Below, piece after piece: positions 1-7,452 of a stretch of 64,000 nt of DNA; positions within the stretch are counted from its first letter, which is position 1, and every line of letters starts with the position of its first letter. Origin of the DNA: Oceanisphaera pacifica (GTDB taxonomy: Bacteria > Pseudomonadota > Gammaproteobacteria > Enterobacterales > Aeromonadaceae); assembly GCF_017498065.1 (NCBI RefSeq), contig NZ_JAGDFX010000001.1, forward strand, positions 1 to 64,000, given 5' to 3'. The position numbers and the translations under genes are program-made. The notes under the pieces were generated by a model. That model ran no database searches. It worked only from the letters and a program-made list of their open reading frames with translations, and was not told the DNA's origin.

Positions 1-48
1 GGCCTGCCGCCAGCGTTCAATCTGAGCCATGATCAAACTCTTCAATTA
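1..48 (-). rRNA. rrs: 16S ribosomal RNA, 5' end only
   Basis: The reverse complement reads AATTGAAGAGTTTGATCATG followed by GCTCAGATTGAACGC, the universal start of bacterial 16S rRNA. Only about the first 48 nucleotides lie inside the window; the rest of the rrn operon continues off the left edge on the minus strand. The exact mature 5' end is placed by comparison with E. coli and may be off by one or two bases. Confidence 0.95.
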
Positions 49-172
49 AAAGTTCTAGCTCAATGAATTACTGATGTACTGCTATTTCTAGTTGCACTTC
101 ACAAGACATTGAAAAACAATATTTTTTTGTTCTCAACGCTCTGCGAGTGCCCACACAGTTTGCTTGATAAAT

Positions 173-184
173 TGTTAAAGAGCG
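173..184 (-). promoter_or_regulatory. rrn leader boxA antitermination site
   Basis: On the minus strand this reads CGCTCTTTAACA, matching the boxA core of gammaproteobacterial rRNA leaders. It sits between the promoters and the 16S start, as expected for Nus-factor-dependent antitermination of rRNA transcription. Confidence 0.8.
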
Positions 185-211
185 TTTGACTCTCTCGAGT
201 CAGGAAGGCGT

Positions 212-239
212 ATTCTACGCATTCCGTAGTGTTCGTCAA
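212..239 (-). promoter_or_regulatory. rrn promoter P2
   Basis: The minus strand shows TTGACG (234-239) and TAGAAT (212-217) separated by exactly 16 bases, just upstream of boxA and the 16S leader. Position and quality fit the downstream rrn promoter. Confidence 0.7.
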
Positions 240-316
240 GTGTTTATTTGAACTTGTTTTTTGTTCTCTTAAACCCTTGTGACCGTGAGCGACTTGCCCC
301 GTGTCAGTGGATGCGC

Positions 317-344
317 ATTATAGGGAAGCCGCGTTTAAGCGCAA
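317..344 (-). promoter_or_regulatory. rrn promoter P1
   Basis: The minus strand shows TTGCGC (339-344), a 16-base spacer and a perfect TATAAT (317-322) followed by a GC-rich stretch beginning GCGCATCC. A GC-rich discriminator is the hallmark of stringently controlled stable-RNA promoters. It lies about 105 bp upstream of the putative P2. Confidence 0.75.
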
Positions 345-424
345 CCCCTAAAGTGACAAAAATACGCATTTAGTGACTGAGTGGTCATAATACAGCCAAA
401 TGACACAATTTATGTACGAAAGTC

Positions 425-448
425 AGCACCGAGCGCCCGGCGCTAAGC
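425..448 (+). repeat. Left arm of an inverted repeat pair
   Basis: Reads AGCACCGAGCGCCCGGCGCT followed by AAGC. Its inverted partner is at 839-862, with three or four differences. The internal GCGCCCGGCGC is itself nearly palindromic. A related GGGCGCCGAGCGC stretch occurs near 43965. Confidence 0.6.
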
Positions 449-509
449 ACCAAGTTAAAAGAAACAACCGCCCTTCTGCTGCCATGCCAGCCTGTGTCAG
501 TTTGTTTTC

Positions 510-548
510 TGATAGCTGACGGCTTAAAGCTGATCGCTGCCCAAAGGG
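510..548 (+). repeat. Dispersed repeat (TGATAGCTGACGGCTTAAAGC type)
   Basis: This 39-bp stretch recurs in the same orientation at 43990-44028 with about four differences. Shorter relatives containing CAGCTATCAG, GGCTTAAAGCTG and similar words lie at 6308-6396, 41190-41345 and 50600-50640. Confidence 0.65.
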
Positions 549-551
549 CTC

Positions 552-585
552 TGGATTGCCGCGTCGTTGCACTCCTCGCAATGAC
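552..585 (+). repeat. Solo copy of the TGGATTGCC...CAATGAC repeat
   Basis: A 34-bp sequence starting TGGATTGCCGCGTCGTTGCA and ending CTCGCAATGAC. Identical or nearly identical copies are at 18138-18171, 18388-18421 and 43768-43801, with an inverted copy at 50337-50370. It is the left end of the 138-bp element described under 18138-18275. Confidence 0.8.
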
Positions 586-838
586 GGCTTAAAAGCAAAA
601 CAAGCGCTCAGTTGTAGTGTGCCGCTTTAGCTGGCACCGAGCACCAGCGAGAAATGAGTTAAGGTCTAGTTCTTCTGCTCCGCAGAGTTCACAGCTGAAG
701 CGCGAAGCTACAAAACACACCAGGCGATCAAATAAGGAAAGATGAGGTTTTGGTATAAGGCGGTTTTGTGTTGAACGCACATGCTGCATATATAGAAGCA
801 AAACTGATACACATACATATAGTATTTTTAAGCTTGAT

Positions 839-862
839 GCTGGGCGCCGGGCGCTTGGTGCT
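839..862 (-). repeat. Right arm of an inverted repeat pair
   Basis: Reads GCTGGGCGCCGGGCGCTTGG followed by TGCT, the near reverse complement of 425-448. It lies about 90 bp upstream of rapA. Confidence 0.6.
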
Positions 863-951
863 GTTCTTTTAATTTTGACGGGTGCGCACTTGGGTTGATT
901 GCGCTAAGATAGCGCCCCTTTTTTTATACCCTCTTCAGCTTGGAGATTTGA

Positions 952-3825
952 ATGCCTTTTTCCCTCGGCCAGCGTTGGATCAGTGACACAGAAACCGATT
1001 TGGGACTAGGCGCCATCGTGGCTATCGATGTGCGCATGGTGACCATGCTATTTCCGGCCTGCGGTGAGAACCGTATGTATGCCATAGGTGACGCGCCTAT
1101 TACTCGCGTTATGTTTAACCCAGGTGATGTGATCAGCAGCCATGAAGACTGGGAGCTAGAAGTTAGCTCGGTAAGCGAAGAAGAGGGGTTATTAACCTAT
1201 CATGGTACTCGCTTAGATAATGGTGAACAGACCAGTTTAAGAGAAACCTTTCTTAACCACTTTATTAAGCTGAATAAGCCACAAGAACGACTATTTGCCG
1301 GCCAGATTGATAAAATTGGTCGTTACAATTTACGCTATCAAGCATTAATGCATCAGTTTCAGCGTCGTCGCTCTCCGTTACGTGGCATGGCCAGTGGTAA
1401 GGTCAGCTTGATCCCACATCAGTTACATATTGCCAATGAAGTGGGCAGCCGTTATGCACCTCGAGTATTACTCGCCGATGAAGTGGGCCTAGGTAAAACC
1501 ATTGAAGCGGGCATGATCATCCAACAGCAGTGGTTGTCGGGTCGCGCTAGCCGTATTGTGATTTTGGTACCAGATGCCTTAATTCATCAATGGCTGATAG
1601 AAATGATGCGCCGCTTTAACCTGCACTTTGCTATTTTTGACGAAGAGCGCTGTGTAGAAGCCTTTGCTGATGCCGCCAATCCGTTTGATACCGAGCAGCT
1701 AGTATTATGTAGCCTCGACTTTATTACCAAAAAGCGTAAACGCTTTGAACAGTTGCATGAAAGCGACTGGGATTTATTAGTGGTGGATGAAGCACATCAC
1801 TTAATTTGGGATGCCGAAAAGCCCAGCCGTGCTTATCAAGTAGTAGAAGCTTTGGCCGAAGATACCGCTGGCGTACTACTATTAACTGCCACTCCTGATC
1901 AGCAAGGCCACCAGAGCCATTTTGCTCGTTTACGTCTGCTTGATCCTGAGCGCTTCTATGACTACGAGGCTTTTTTAGCGGAAGAAGCAGAATATCAACC
2001 GCTCGCCGAAGCCGCCGAAGCATTATTATCAGACGCGCCCATTAATGAAGCGGCCATGGCGCGTCTTGCTCCTTTTATGGACGACATGGATGACAGTGCA
2101 CTGTCTGATCCCGGTGCGCGCCAGCAATTACTTGCCCAATTATTAGATAGACACGGCACTGGCCGTTTATTGTTCCGCAATACTCGCCAAGCCATTAAAG
2201 GCTTTCCAGCTCGCGTGTTGCATTTGCACCCACTGGCGTTATCTAGCCAATATAAAACCGCCATTAAAGTGGCCGCTATGATGGGCAGTCGCGAAGATGT
2301 CACAGAGCAAGCACGTCAAGCTTTGGCGCCTGAAGAAATTTATCGCCAGTTTGAAGGTGACGATAGCTCTTGGACACAGTTTGATAGCCGTTTTGAGTGG
2401 TTATTGGAATACACTAAGAATAGACGCAATGATAAAATTTTAGTGATCACCGCTAAAGCTGGCGTGGCGTTAGCCTTAGAAGAGGCGTTACGCACTAAAG
2501 AAGGTATTCGCGGTACTGTATTCCACGAAGAAATGTCTTTGCTAGAACGCGATAAAGCTGCCGCCTATTTTGCCCAGCAAGAAGGTGGGGCACAGGTGAT
2601 GATTTGTTCTGAAATTGGCTCTGAGGGTCGTAACTTTCAGTTTGCTCATCAACTTGTGCTATTTGATTTACCGCTAAACCCTGACTTACTTGAACAGCGC
2701 ATCGGTCGTTTAGACCGTATTGGTCAGCAACACGATATTGATATTCATGTGCCCTACCTTGAAGACACAGCACAAGCGGCCTTAACCCAGTGGTATTATC
2801 AAGGCATGGATGCGTTTAGCAAACCAAACGCTGTAGGTCACCCTGTTTACCAGCAAGTGTCTGAATCCTTATTAGCTTTGTTGGCCGATCATGGACAAGA
2901 TAAAGACGCCTTAGCGCAATTAATTGCTGACACTCGCACTTTAGCGACTGAGCTTAATAGCCAAATGGAGCAAGGGCGAGATCGATTACTGGAGTTAAAC
3001 TCTAGCGGTGTGATCCACAAACGTGATTTAGCCGGTGAGCTGGCTGAAGTCGATGAAGACCCTACGCTTGCGATTTTTTCTATCAAGATGTTTGATGAAG
3101 TGGGGGTAAATCAAGATGATCGTGGCGAAAATGCCATTGTGCTGCGCCCCACCGAGCACATGTTGATCCCAAGCTTCCCTGGGCTTCCCGAAGATGGCGC
3201 CAGCATTACCTTTGATCGAGAAACGGCACTTAGCCGCGACGATCTACAACTGCTCACCTGGGATCATCCAATGATCCGAGGCGGTATTGATTTAGTGCTG
3301 GGCTCTGAAATTGGTACCACTTCGGTTGCCATTCTTAAAAACAAAGCTTTGCCGGTGGGCACGCAGTTTTTAGAGCTTATTTTTGTGGCAGAGTCGGCGC
3401 AACATGCCCAGCTATATCGCTTCTTGCCTCCTGCTCCTATTCGCTTATTACTGGATAAAAACGGTAATGATTTGGCAGAAAAAGTGACCTTTGAGTCATT
3501 CGATCGCCAACTCAGCCCGGTCAATCGCCATTTGGCTAGCAAGTTAGTCAGTGCTTCACAGGCTATTATTCATCAGCTATTGCAACAAGCGACACCGCTG
3601 GCCGAACAGCAAATGCACGTTTTAGTTGAGCAAGCTCGCAGCCAAATGCACCAGTCCATTGGTCAAGAATTAGCCCGCCTGCAACAGTTAGCTAAGGTAA
3701 ACCCGAATGTGCGAGAGAGTGAAATTACTCACGTACAAGAGCTACAAGATGAGTTGAATGGCTTATTAAACAACACCCGTTTAAAGCTGGATGCAATCCG
3801 CTATATTGTGGTTAGTCACCAATAA
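952..3825 (+). CDS. rapA: RNA polymerase-associated ATPase RapA
   Basis: Encodes 957 residues, close to the 968 of E. coli RapA (HepA), a SWI2/SNF2-type ATPase that binds RNA polymerase and helps it recycle after transcription. The N-terminus (FSLGQRWISDTE) is typical of the family. The helicase core follows: Walker A DEVGLGKT at residues 176-183, the DEAH box at 279-282, LLTATP near 312, and a C-terminal helicase segment with GSEGRNFQ and QRIGRLDRIGQ around residues 555-590. The rest of the chain is the RapA-specific C-terminal region. rluA starts 14 bases after the stop, so the two are probably co-transcribed, as in E. coli. The ATG is preceded by TTGGAGA. Confidence 0.97.
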   Translation: MPFSLGQRWISDTETDLGLGAIVAIDVRMVTMLFPACGENRMYAIGDAPITRVMFNPGDVISSHEDWELEVSSVSEEEGLLTYHGTRLDNGEQTSLRETFLNHFIKLNKPQERLFAGQIDKIGRYNLRYQALMHQFQRRRSPLRGMASGKVSLIPHQLHIANEVGSRYAPRVLLADEVGLGKTIEAGMIIQQQWLSGRASRIVILVPDALIHQWLIEMMRRFNLHFAIFDEERCVEAFADAANPFDTEQLVLCSLDFITKKRKRFEQLHESDWDLLVVDEAHHLIWDAEKPSRAYQVVEALAEDTAGVLLLTATPDQQGHQSHFARLRLLDPERFYDYEAFLAEEAEYQPLAEAAEALLSDAPINEAAMARLAPFMDDMDDSALSDPGARQQLLAQLLDRHGTGRLLFRNTRQAIKGFPARVLHLHPLALSSQYKTAIKVAAMMGSREDVTEQARQALAPEEIYRQFEGDDSSWTQFDSRFEWLLEYTKNRRNDKILVITAKAGVALALEEALRTKEGIRGTVFHEEMSLLERDKAAAYFAQQEGGAQVMICSEIGSEGRNFQFAHQLVLFDLPLNPDLLEQRIGRLDRIGQQHDIDIHVPYLEDTAQAALTQWYYQGMDAFSKPNAVGHPVYQQVSESLLALLADHGQDKDALAQLIADTRTLATELNSQMEQGRDRLLELNSSGVIHKRDLAGELAEVDEDPTLAIFSIKMFDEVGVNQDDRGENAIVLRPTEHMLIPSFPGLPEDGASITFDRETALSRDDLQLLTWDHPMIRGGIDLVLGSEIGTTSVAILKNKALPVGTQFLELIFVAESAQHAQLYRFLPPAPIRLLLDKNGNDLAEKVTFESFDRQLSPVNRHLASKLVSASQAIIHQLLQQATPLAEQQMHVLVEQARSQMHQSIGQELARLQQLAKVNPNVRESEITHVQELQDELNGLLNNTRLKLDAIRYIVVSHQ

Positions 3826-3839
3826 GGACAATGAAGTAG

Positions 3840-4505
3840 ATGGCGTTATTAGCTTATAATCCGCCCATGGATCCTGCGTTTGAGATCTTATATCAAGATG
3901 ACAGTATTATTGTCTTGAATAAGCCCAGCGGCTTACTGAGTGTGCCAGGACGTGAACGAGTACATCACGACAGCTTAGCATTACGGGTGGCTCGGGTTTA
4001 TCCCACGGCAAAAATAGTACACAGACTAGATATGGCCACCTCGGGCGTGATTGTAATAGCGCTACATGCTAAGGCGCATAGTGAGCTTAGCCGACAGTTT
4101 CGTGAACGTGAAACCGCTAAGCGCTACTATGCTTGGGTGTATGGTCGCCCAGCTGAAGATGCCGGCAGTGTTGATGTACCTTTGTGTTGTGATTGGCCTA
4201 ATCGTCCGCGGCAAATGGTGAATTATGAGTACGGTAAGGCGGCATTAACCCATTGGCGTTGCCTGCGTCGCTTGGCAGATCGCAGCTTAGTTGAGCTAAC
4301 GCCCATTACTGGGCGTTCTCATCAGCTACGGGTGCACATGAAAAGTCTGGGTCATGTGATTTTAGGTGATAATCTGTATGCTGAAGGTGAGGCGCTGACC
4401 ATGGCACCTCATTTATTATTGCATGCGAGCGAGCTGGCGTTTTACCACCCCGATACTCATGAGTGGCTAACATTTACCGCCCCCGCGCCTTTTGATATGA
4501 GCTAG
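3840..4505 (+). CDS. rluA: 23S rRNA/tRNA pseudouridine synthase RluA
   Basis: A 221-residue protein collinear with E. coli RluA (219), which isomerises uridine 746 of 23S rRNA and uridine 32 of several tRNAs. The catalytic motif HRLDMATSG carries the nucleophilic Asp at residue 64, the same position as in E. coli. NKPSGLLSVPGR near residue 27 and ITGRSHQLRVHM near residue 155 are further family signatures. I kept the first ATG because the YNPP and ILYQDD segments align from there. AAGGA lies upstream, at a rather long spacing. It sits between rapA and an exported unknown, on the same strand. Confidence 0.95.
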   Translation: MALLAYNPPMDPAFEILYQDDSIIVLNKPSGLLSVPGRERVHHDSLALRVARVYPTAKIVHRLDMATSGVIVIALHAKAHSELSRQFRERETAKRYYAWVYGRPAEDAGSVDVPLCCDWPNRPRQMVNYEYGKAALTHWRCLRRLADRSLVELTPITGRSHQLRVHMKSLGHVILGDNLYAEGEALTMAPHLLLHASELAFYHPDTHEWLTFTAPAPFDMS

Positions 4506-4524
4506 CGTTATAGGAGCAGAGAGA

Positions 4525-5352
4525 ATGTGGACCTGCAGCAAGCCACTTAATACATCACGGATGATGGCAGTAGGTGTGTTGCTGACCGCTTTGCTTATCT
4601 CTGCTGCTTGTCAGGCGCAACTTAATTGGTCGAGCATAAAGCAATATCAGGCTCCTGCTCGCCTATTGCATTACCCTGCTCCCAATAAGCCAGTAGGTAC
4701 CTTACTTATTTGGCCCGAGTTTAAGCAAACGCACCATTGGTTGTCTCTTGCTCAAGCATGGCAACAACGAGGTTGGCAAGTATTCTTGCTAAAGCCCAGC
4801 CAACAACAACTGCAGTTTGACCCAAGCAGCGAGCAGGTTCCCACATCACAAAATCAATGGTTAACGCAACGCGCAGAGCAGCTTAATCAAGTATTACCCA
4901 AACCCTTTTTGTTGAGTGACACCCACTCTAACAATACCGTTACCGAATTAAGTCAATCGAAAAAAAAGGTGCCTAGCCCGTTAGTTGTGCTCACACAAGG
5001 CAGCGCCAGCCTTTGGTATCAGCAATTAGTGGATAGTGAAGCTATTGCTCGCCCTCAAGCCTTAATTTTATTTGATGCCCTACCCCGTGAGTCTAGCGAA
5101 CAACAAATGCTGGCCATTAGTTTGGCACGCAGCCCCTACCCCATTCTGGATATATACAGTCGCCCAGATAACCCTTTAGCTTGGCATAATCAGCAGCGCC
5201 GCCAACAACAGTTGCAGCAACGCGAAAAAACCGGCTACGCCGTGCAGCATTTTAATGATTTATCGGTATTGAATAAGCAAATAGCAGGCTGGCTAGTGCG
5301 GCTGGGTTGGTTACCCTTGCCCCCCAGCGCACCACAATATTTAAAGGAGTAA
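4525..5352 (+). CDS. Exported protein, possibly DUF3530 family (alpha/beta-hydrolase-like)
   Basis: A 275-residue protein with an N-terminal hydrophobic stretch (residues 14-28) ending CQAQ, which looks like a type I signal peptide; the cysteine context is a poor lipobox. The mature part is very rich in Gln. It contains LLIWPEFKQTHHW and VVLTQGSASLW, the latter placed where a hydrolase nucleophile elbow could be, although it lacks a clean G-x-S-x-G. The layout resembles DUF3530 proteins of gammaproteobacteria; that is a resemblance only, and no function is claimed. AGGAG precedes the ATG. The next gene starts four bases after the stop, so the two are likely translated from one mRNA. Confidence 0.6.
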   Translation: MWTCSKPLNTSRMMAVGVLLTALLISAACQAQLNWSSIKQYQAPARLLHYPAPNKPVGTLLIWPEFKQTHHWLSLAQAWQQRGWQVFLLKPSQQQLQFDPSSEQVPTSQNQWLTQRAEQLNQVLPKPFLLSDTHSNNTVTELSQSKKKVPSPLVVLTQGSASLWYQQLVDSEAIARPQALILFDALPRESSEQQMLAISLARSPYPILDIYSRPDNPLAWHNQQRRQQQLQQREKTGYAVQHFNDLSVLNKQIAGWLVRLGWLPLPPSAPQYLKE

Positions 5353-5356
5353 TAAA

Positions 5357-6307
5357 ATGAAACTCGTTTTTCTTGATCAAGCAACACTACCGCCCGAGGC
5401 AGAGCTACCTCGCCCCAATTTTGTACATCAGTGGCAAGGTTATGAGGACACCCACCCCGATCAGGTGGTGTCACGTTTGCTCGATGCTGATATTGTGCTG
5501 GTCAATAAAGTGTCTTTAACGGCAGATATGCTAGCCCAATTACCTAAGCTCAAGTTAATTGCTTTAGCGGCCACCGGCAGTGATAACGTGGATCTGAAAG
5601 CTTGCCAGCAAGCAGGGATCGCAGTGTGTAATGTGCGCGACTACAGCAAAGGCTCGGTCCCTGAGCATGCCTTATCATTAATAATGGCATTAAATCGTAA
5701 TTTACATGCCTATCGCCACTCTATTACTCAGGGCCGCTGGCAACAAAGTGGACAGTTTTGTTATTTTGACTATCCGATACGCGATTTAGCCAATCAAACC
5801 TTGGGCTTAATTGGCTATGGCACTATTGCTAAAGATCTAGAGAAATTAGCGCAAGCCTTAGGGATGAAAGTCATAGTCGCTGCGCGCAAGGGGCAAGTTC
5901 CTAGTGAAGGCCGGGTCAGCTTTGACGAGCTATTAAAACAGGCCGATGTCATTAGCCTGCACTGCCCGCTTAATGCCCAAACACGCCATTTAATTGGCAC
6001 GTCTGAATTTAAAATGATGAAAGACGAGGCACTGCTGATCAATGTGGGCCGTGGTGGTTTGGTTGATGAGGCAGCATTGTTACTGGCATTAAAGCAGCAG
6101 CTAATAGGCGGTGCCGGTTTTGATGTAGTCACCGATGAGCCGCCTGCGGCAGATAACCCATTAATGCAGGCCTTGGCGTACCCTAACTTTATCTTAACGC
6201 CCCATGTGGCTTGGGCAAGCCTGGCTTCTATGCAGCGCCTAGCCCACCAATTAATTGATAATATAGAGGCCTTTGTGGCGGGAAAAGAACAAAATAGGCT
6301 GGTTTAA
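5357..6307 (+). CDS. D-2-hydroxyacid dehydrogenase (hydroxypyruvate reductase / glycerate dehydrogenase type)
   Basis: A 316-residue NAD(P)-dependent 2-hydroxyacid dehydrogenase. The nucleotide-binding loop is GYGTIA at residues 153-158, with Ala where many relatives have Gly. The catalytic triad is visible as Arg in NVGRGG (R232), Glu in TDEPP (E261) and His in TPHVAWAS (H283). Overall it is most like glycerate dehydrogenase (HprA) enzymes, which interconvert hydroxypyruvate and glycerate, but the substrate cannot be fixed from sequence alone. AAAGGAG precedes the ATG inside the end of the upstream gene. It converges on djlA across a palindromic repeat region. Confidence 0.88.
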   Translation: MKLVFLDQATLPPEAELPRPNFVHQWQGYEDTHPDQVVSRLLDADIVLVNKVSLTADMLAQLPKLKLIALAATGSDNVDLKACQQAGIAVCNVRDYSKGSVPEHALSLIMALNRNLHAYRHSITQGRWQQSGQFCYFDYPIRDLANQTLGLIGYGTIAKDLEKLAQALGMKVIVAARKGQVPSEGRVSFDELLKQADVISLHCPLNAQTRHLIGTSEFKMMKDEALLINVGRGGLVDEAALLLALKQQLIGGAGFDVVTDEPPAADNPLMQALAYPNFILTPHVAWASLASMQRLAHQLIDNIEAFVAGKEQNRLV

Positions 6308-6396
6308 ATATAGCTGTCAGCGGTAAGCCGTCAGCTATCAGAAAACACCTGTTATCTTTAACTGACGGCTAACAGCTAATCGCTTAAAGCTGTCAG
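6308..6396. repeat. Palindromic repeat at the convergent gene ends
   Basis: The 89-bp gap contains overlapping palindromic words such as AGCTGTCAGC, GCCGTCAGCTATCAG, AACTGACGGCTAACAGC and AAAGCTGTCAGTT. The outer parts can pair to form a hairpin. It belongs to the same family as 510-548 and 41190-41345. The position suggests it may also end transcription from both sides, although U-tracts are weak. Confidence 0.6.
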
Positions 6397-7203
6397 TTAT
6401 TTTATCTGGCGTACGCCTTTGATGGTTTCCCAAGCTTGTTGTATGTCTTGAGCTTTTTCTTTAGCCATTTCCATCATCTCTTTAGGCAAGCCTTGGGAGG
6501 CGAGCTTATCAGGATGATGTTTAGACATTTGTCGACGATAAGCGCGTTTTACATCGGTATCAGACGCATCTTCAGCCACTTCTAAAATATGATAGGCATC
6601 TCGTAATCTATCTGCCGATGGCTGCGATTGCCTACCATCAGTCCCGTTATGAAAGCCTTGGTGAGCTCCGTTCAGCTGCGCTTCAGCAAAAGCTAACAAT
6701 CGCGCCAGTTCAGATTCAGAAAAGCCTAGCTCTCTTGCAATCATTAACAATAAACGATGTTCAGCAGGGTGTAGCTCACCATCGGCAAAAGCTAGTTGTA
6801 ATTGCACTTCCATAAAAAAGCGCAACAGATTACGACTGTCTTTTACTTGCGCCCTAAAATTGCGCAAGGTTTCTTGTAAAGGAAAATCAACACTTTTGCC
6901 TTCACGAAACGCATTTTGTGCTTGTACCCGCCGCTCACCTTGTAAGCGTAATTGATTCATTAATTGTTCGGCTAAGCGAATTTCTTCACTGGACACTTGT
7001 CCGCTTGATTTAGCCATGTGCCCCATAGTGGCGAAGGTGGTATATAAAAATTCTGATTGTGCACTTTTATTAAACACCCACGCATTGGCTAACTTTTTAT
7101 CAACGATATGACCTAACCACAATCCCAACAGTGCCCCAGGTAAATTGCCGATTAAAAAGCCAAATGCAAAGCCGATTAACTTTCCTTTAATGTGAGACAA
7201 CAT
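6397..7203 (-). CDS. djlA: DnaJ-like membrane co-chaperone DjlA
   Basis: A 268-residue protein (E. coli DjlA has 271). An N-terminal membrane segment spans about residues 10-33, with glycines in a GxxxG-like arrangement as in DjlA. A central TerB-like helical region follows, and the J domain covers about residues 200-265 with the HPD motif at 230-232. DjlA stimulates DnaK ATPase at the inner membrane. It is divergent from lptD, as in E. coli, where djlA and lptD are also adjacent. Confidence 0.95.
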   Translation of the reverse strand: MLSHIKGKLIGFAFGFLIGNLPGALLGLWLGHIVDKKLANAWVFNKSAQSEFLYTTFATMGHMAKSSGQVSSEEIRLAEQLMNQLRLQGERRVQAQNAFREGKSVDFPLQETLRNFRAQVKDSRNLLRFFMEVQLQLAFADGELHPAEHRLLLMIARELGFSESELARLLAFAEAQLNGAHQGFHNGTDGRQSQPSADRLRDAYHILEVAEDASDTDVKRAYRRQMSKHHPDKLASQGLPKEMMEMAKEKAQDIQQAWETIKGVRQIK

Positions 7204-7452
7204 GAATTATCCTTCAGCCATATTTATTGAAGCAGTAGGAATACGGGCAATACCAGAACATATCGAAGGTAAAAACCAATAGATTGCAGTGAAACGCATG
7301 AACGCAGTCCTAAATGAAAATACCATTAAAGCAGGGTCATAGTGCTGACCGCAAGAATGCTTTATCATAGCAAGATACCATAAAGTAATGACACCCAAAG
7401 CTCAACTAGCCATAGAAGGCGGTGTCGCCACAAAGATGCGAGCGTCAACCCC

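Larger units (their letters stand above)
361..951. other. Intergenic region between the rrn promoters and rapA
   Basis: About 590 bp without a credible gene. It holds three repeat fragments: an inverted pair of about 24 bp at 425-448 and 839-862, a copy at 510-548 that recurs at 43990-44028, and the TGGATTGCC-type repeat at 552-585. A short stem, GCGCTA/TAGCGC (901-915), is followed by C4T7 just upstream of rapA and looks like a weak terminator or a leader hairpin. No convincing rapA promoter was found. Confidence 0.6.

Noticed and set aside
589-801. 70-residue open frame upstream of rapA
   Set aside because: No ribosome binding site, low-complexity translation, and it lies in repeat-bearing intergenic DNA.
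895-930. A rapA promoter from TTGATT and TATACC
   Set aside because: The spacing is 24 bases, too long for a sigma-70 promoter.
4525-5352. Calling this a lipoprotein
   Set aside because: The Cys before the cleavage site is preceded by SAA, not the usual Leu at -3, and an AQ signal-peptidase I site follows directly.
6308-6396. Possible small RNA gene
   Set aside because: The palindromes fit the dispersed repeat family, and no promoter was seen; a repeat is the simpler reading.
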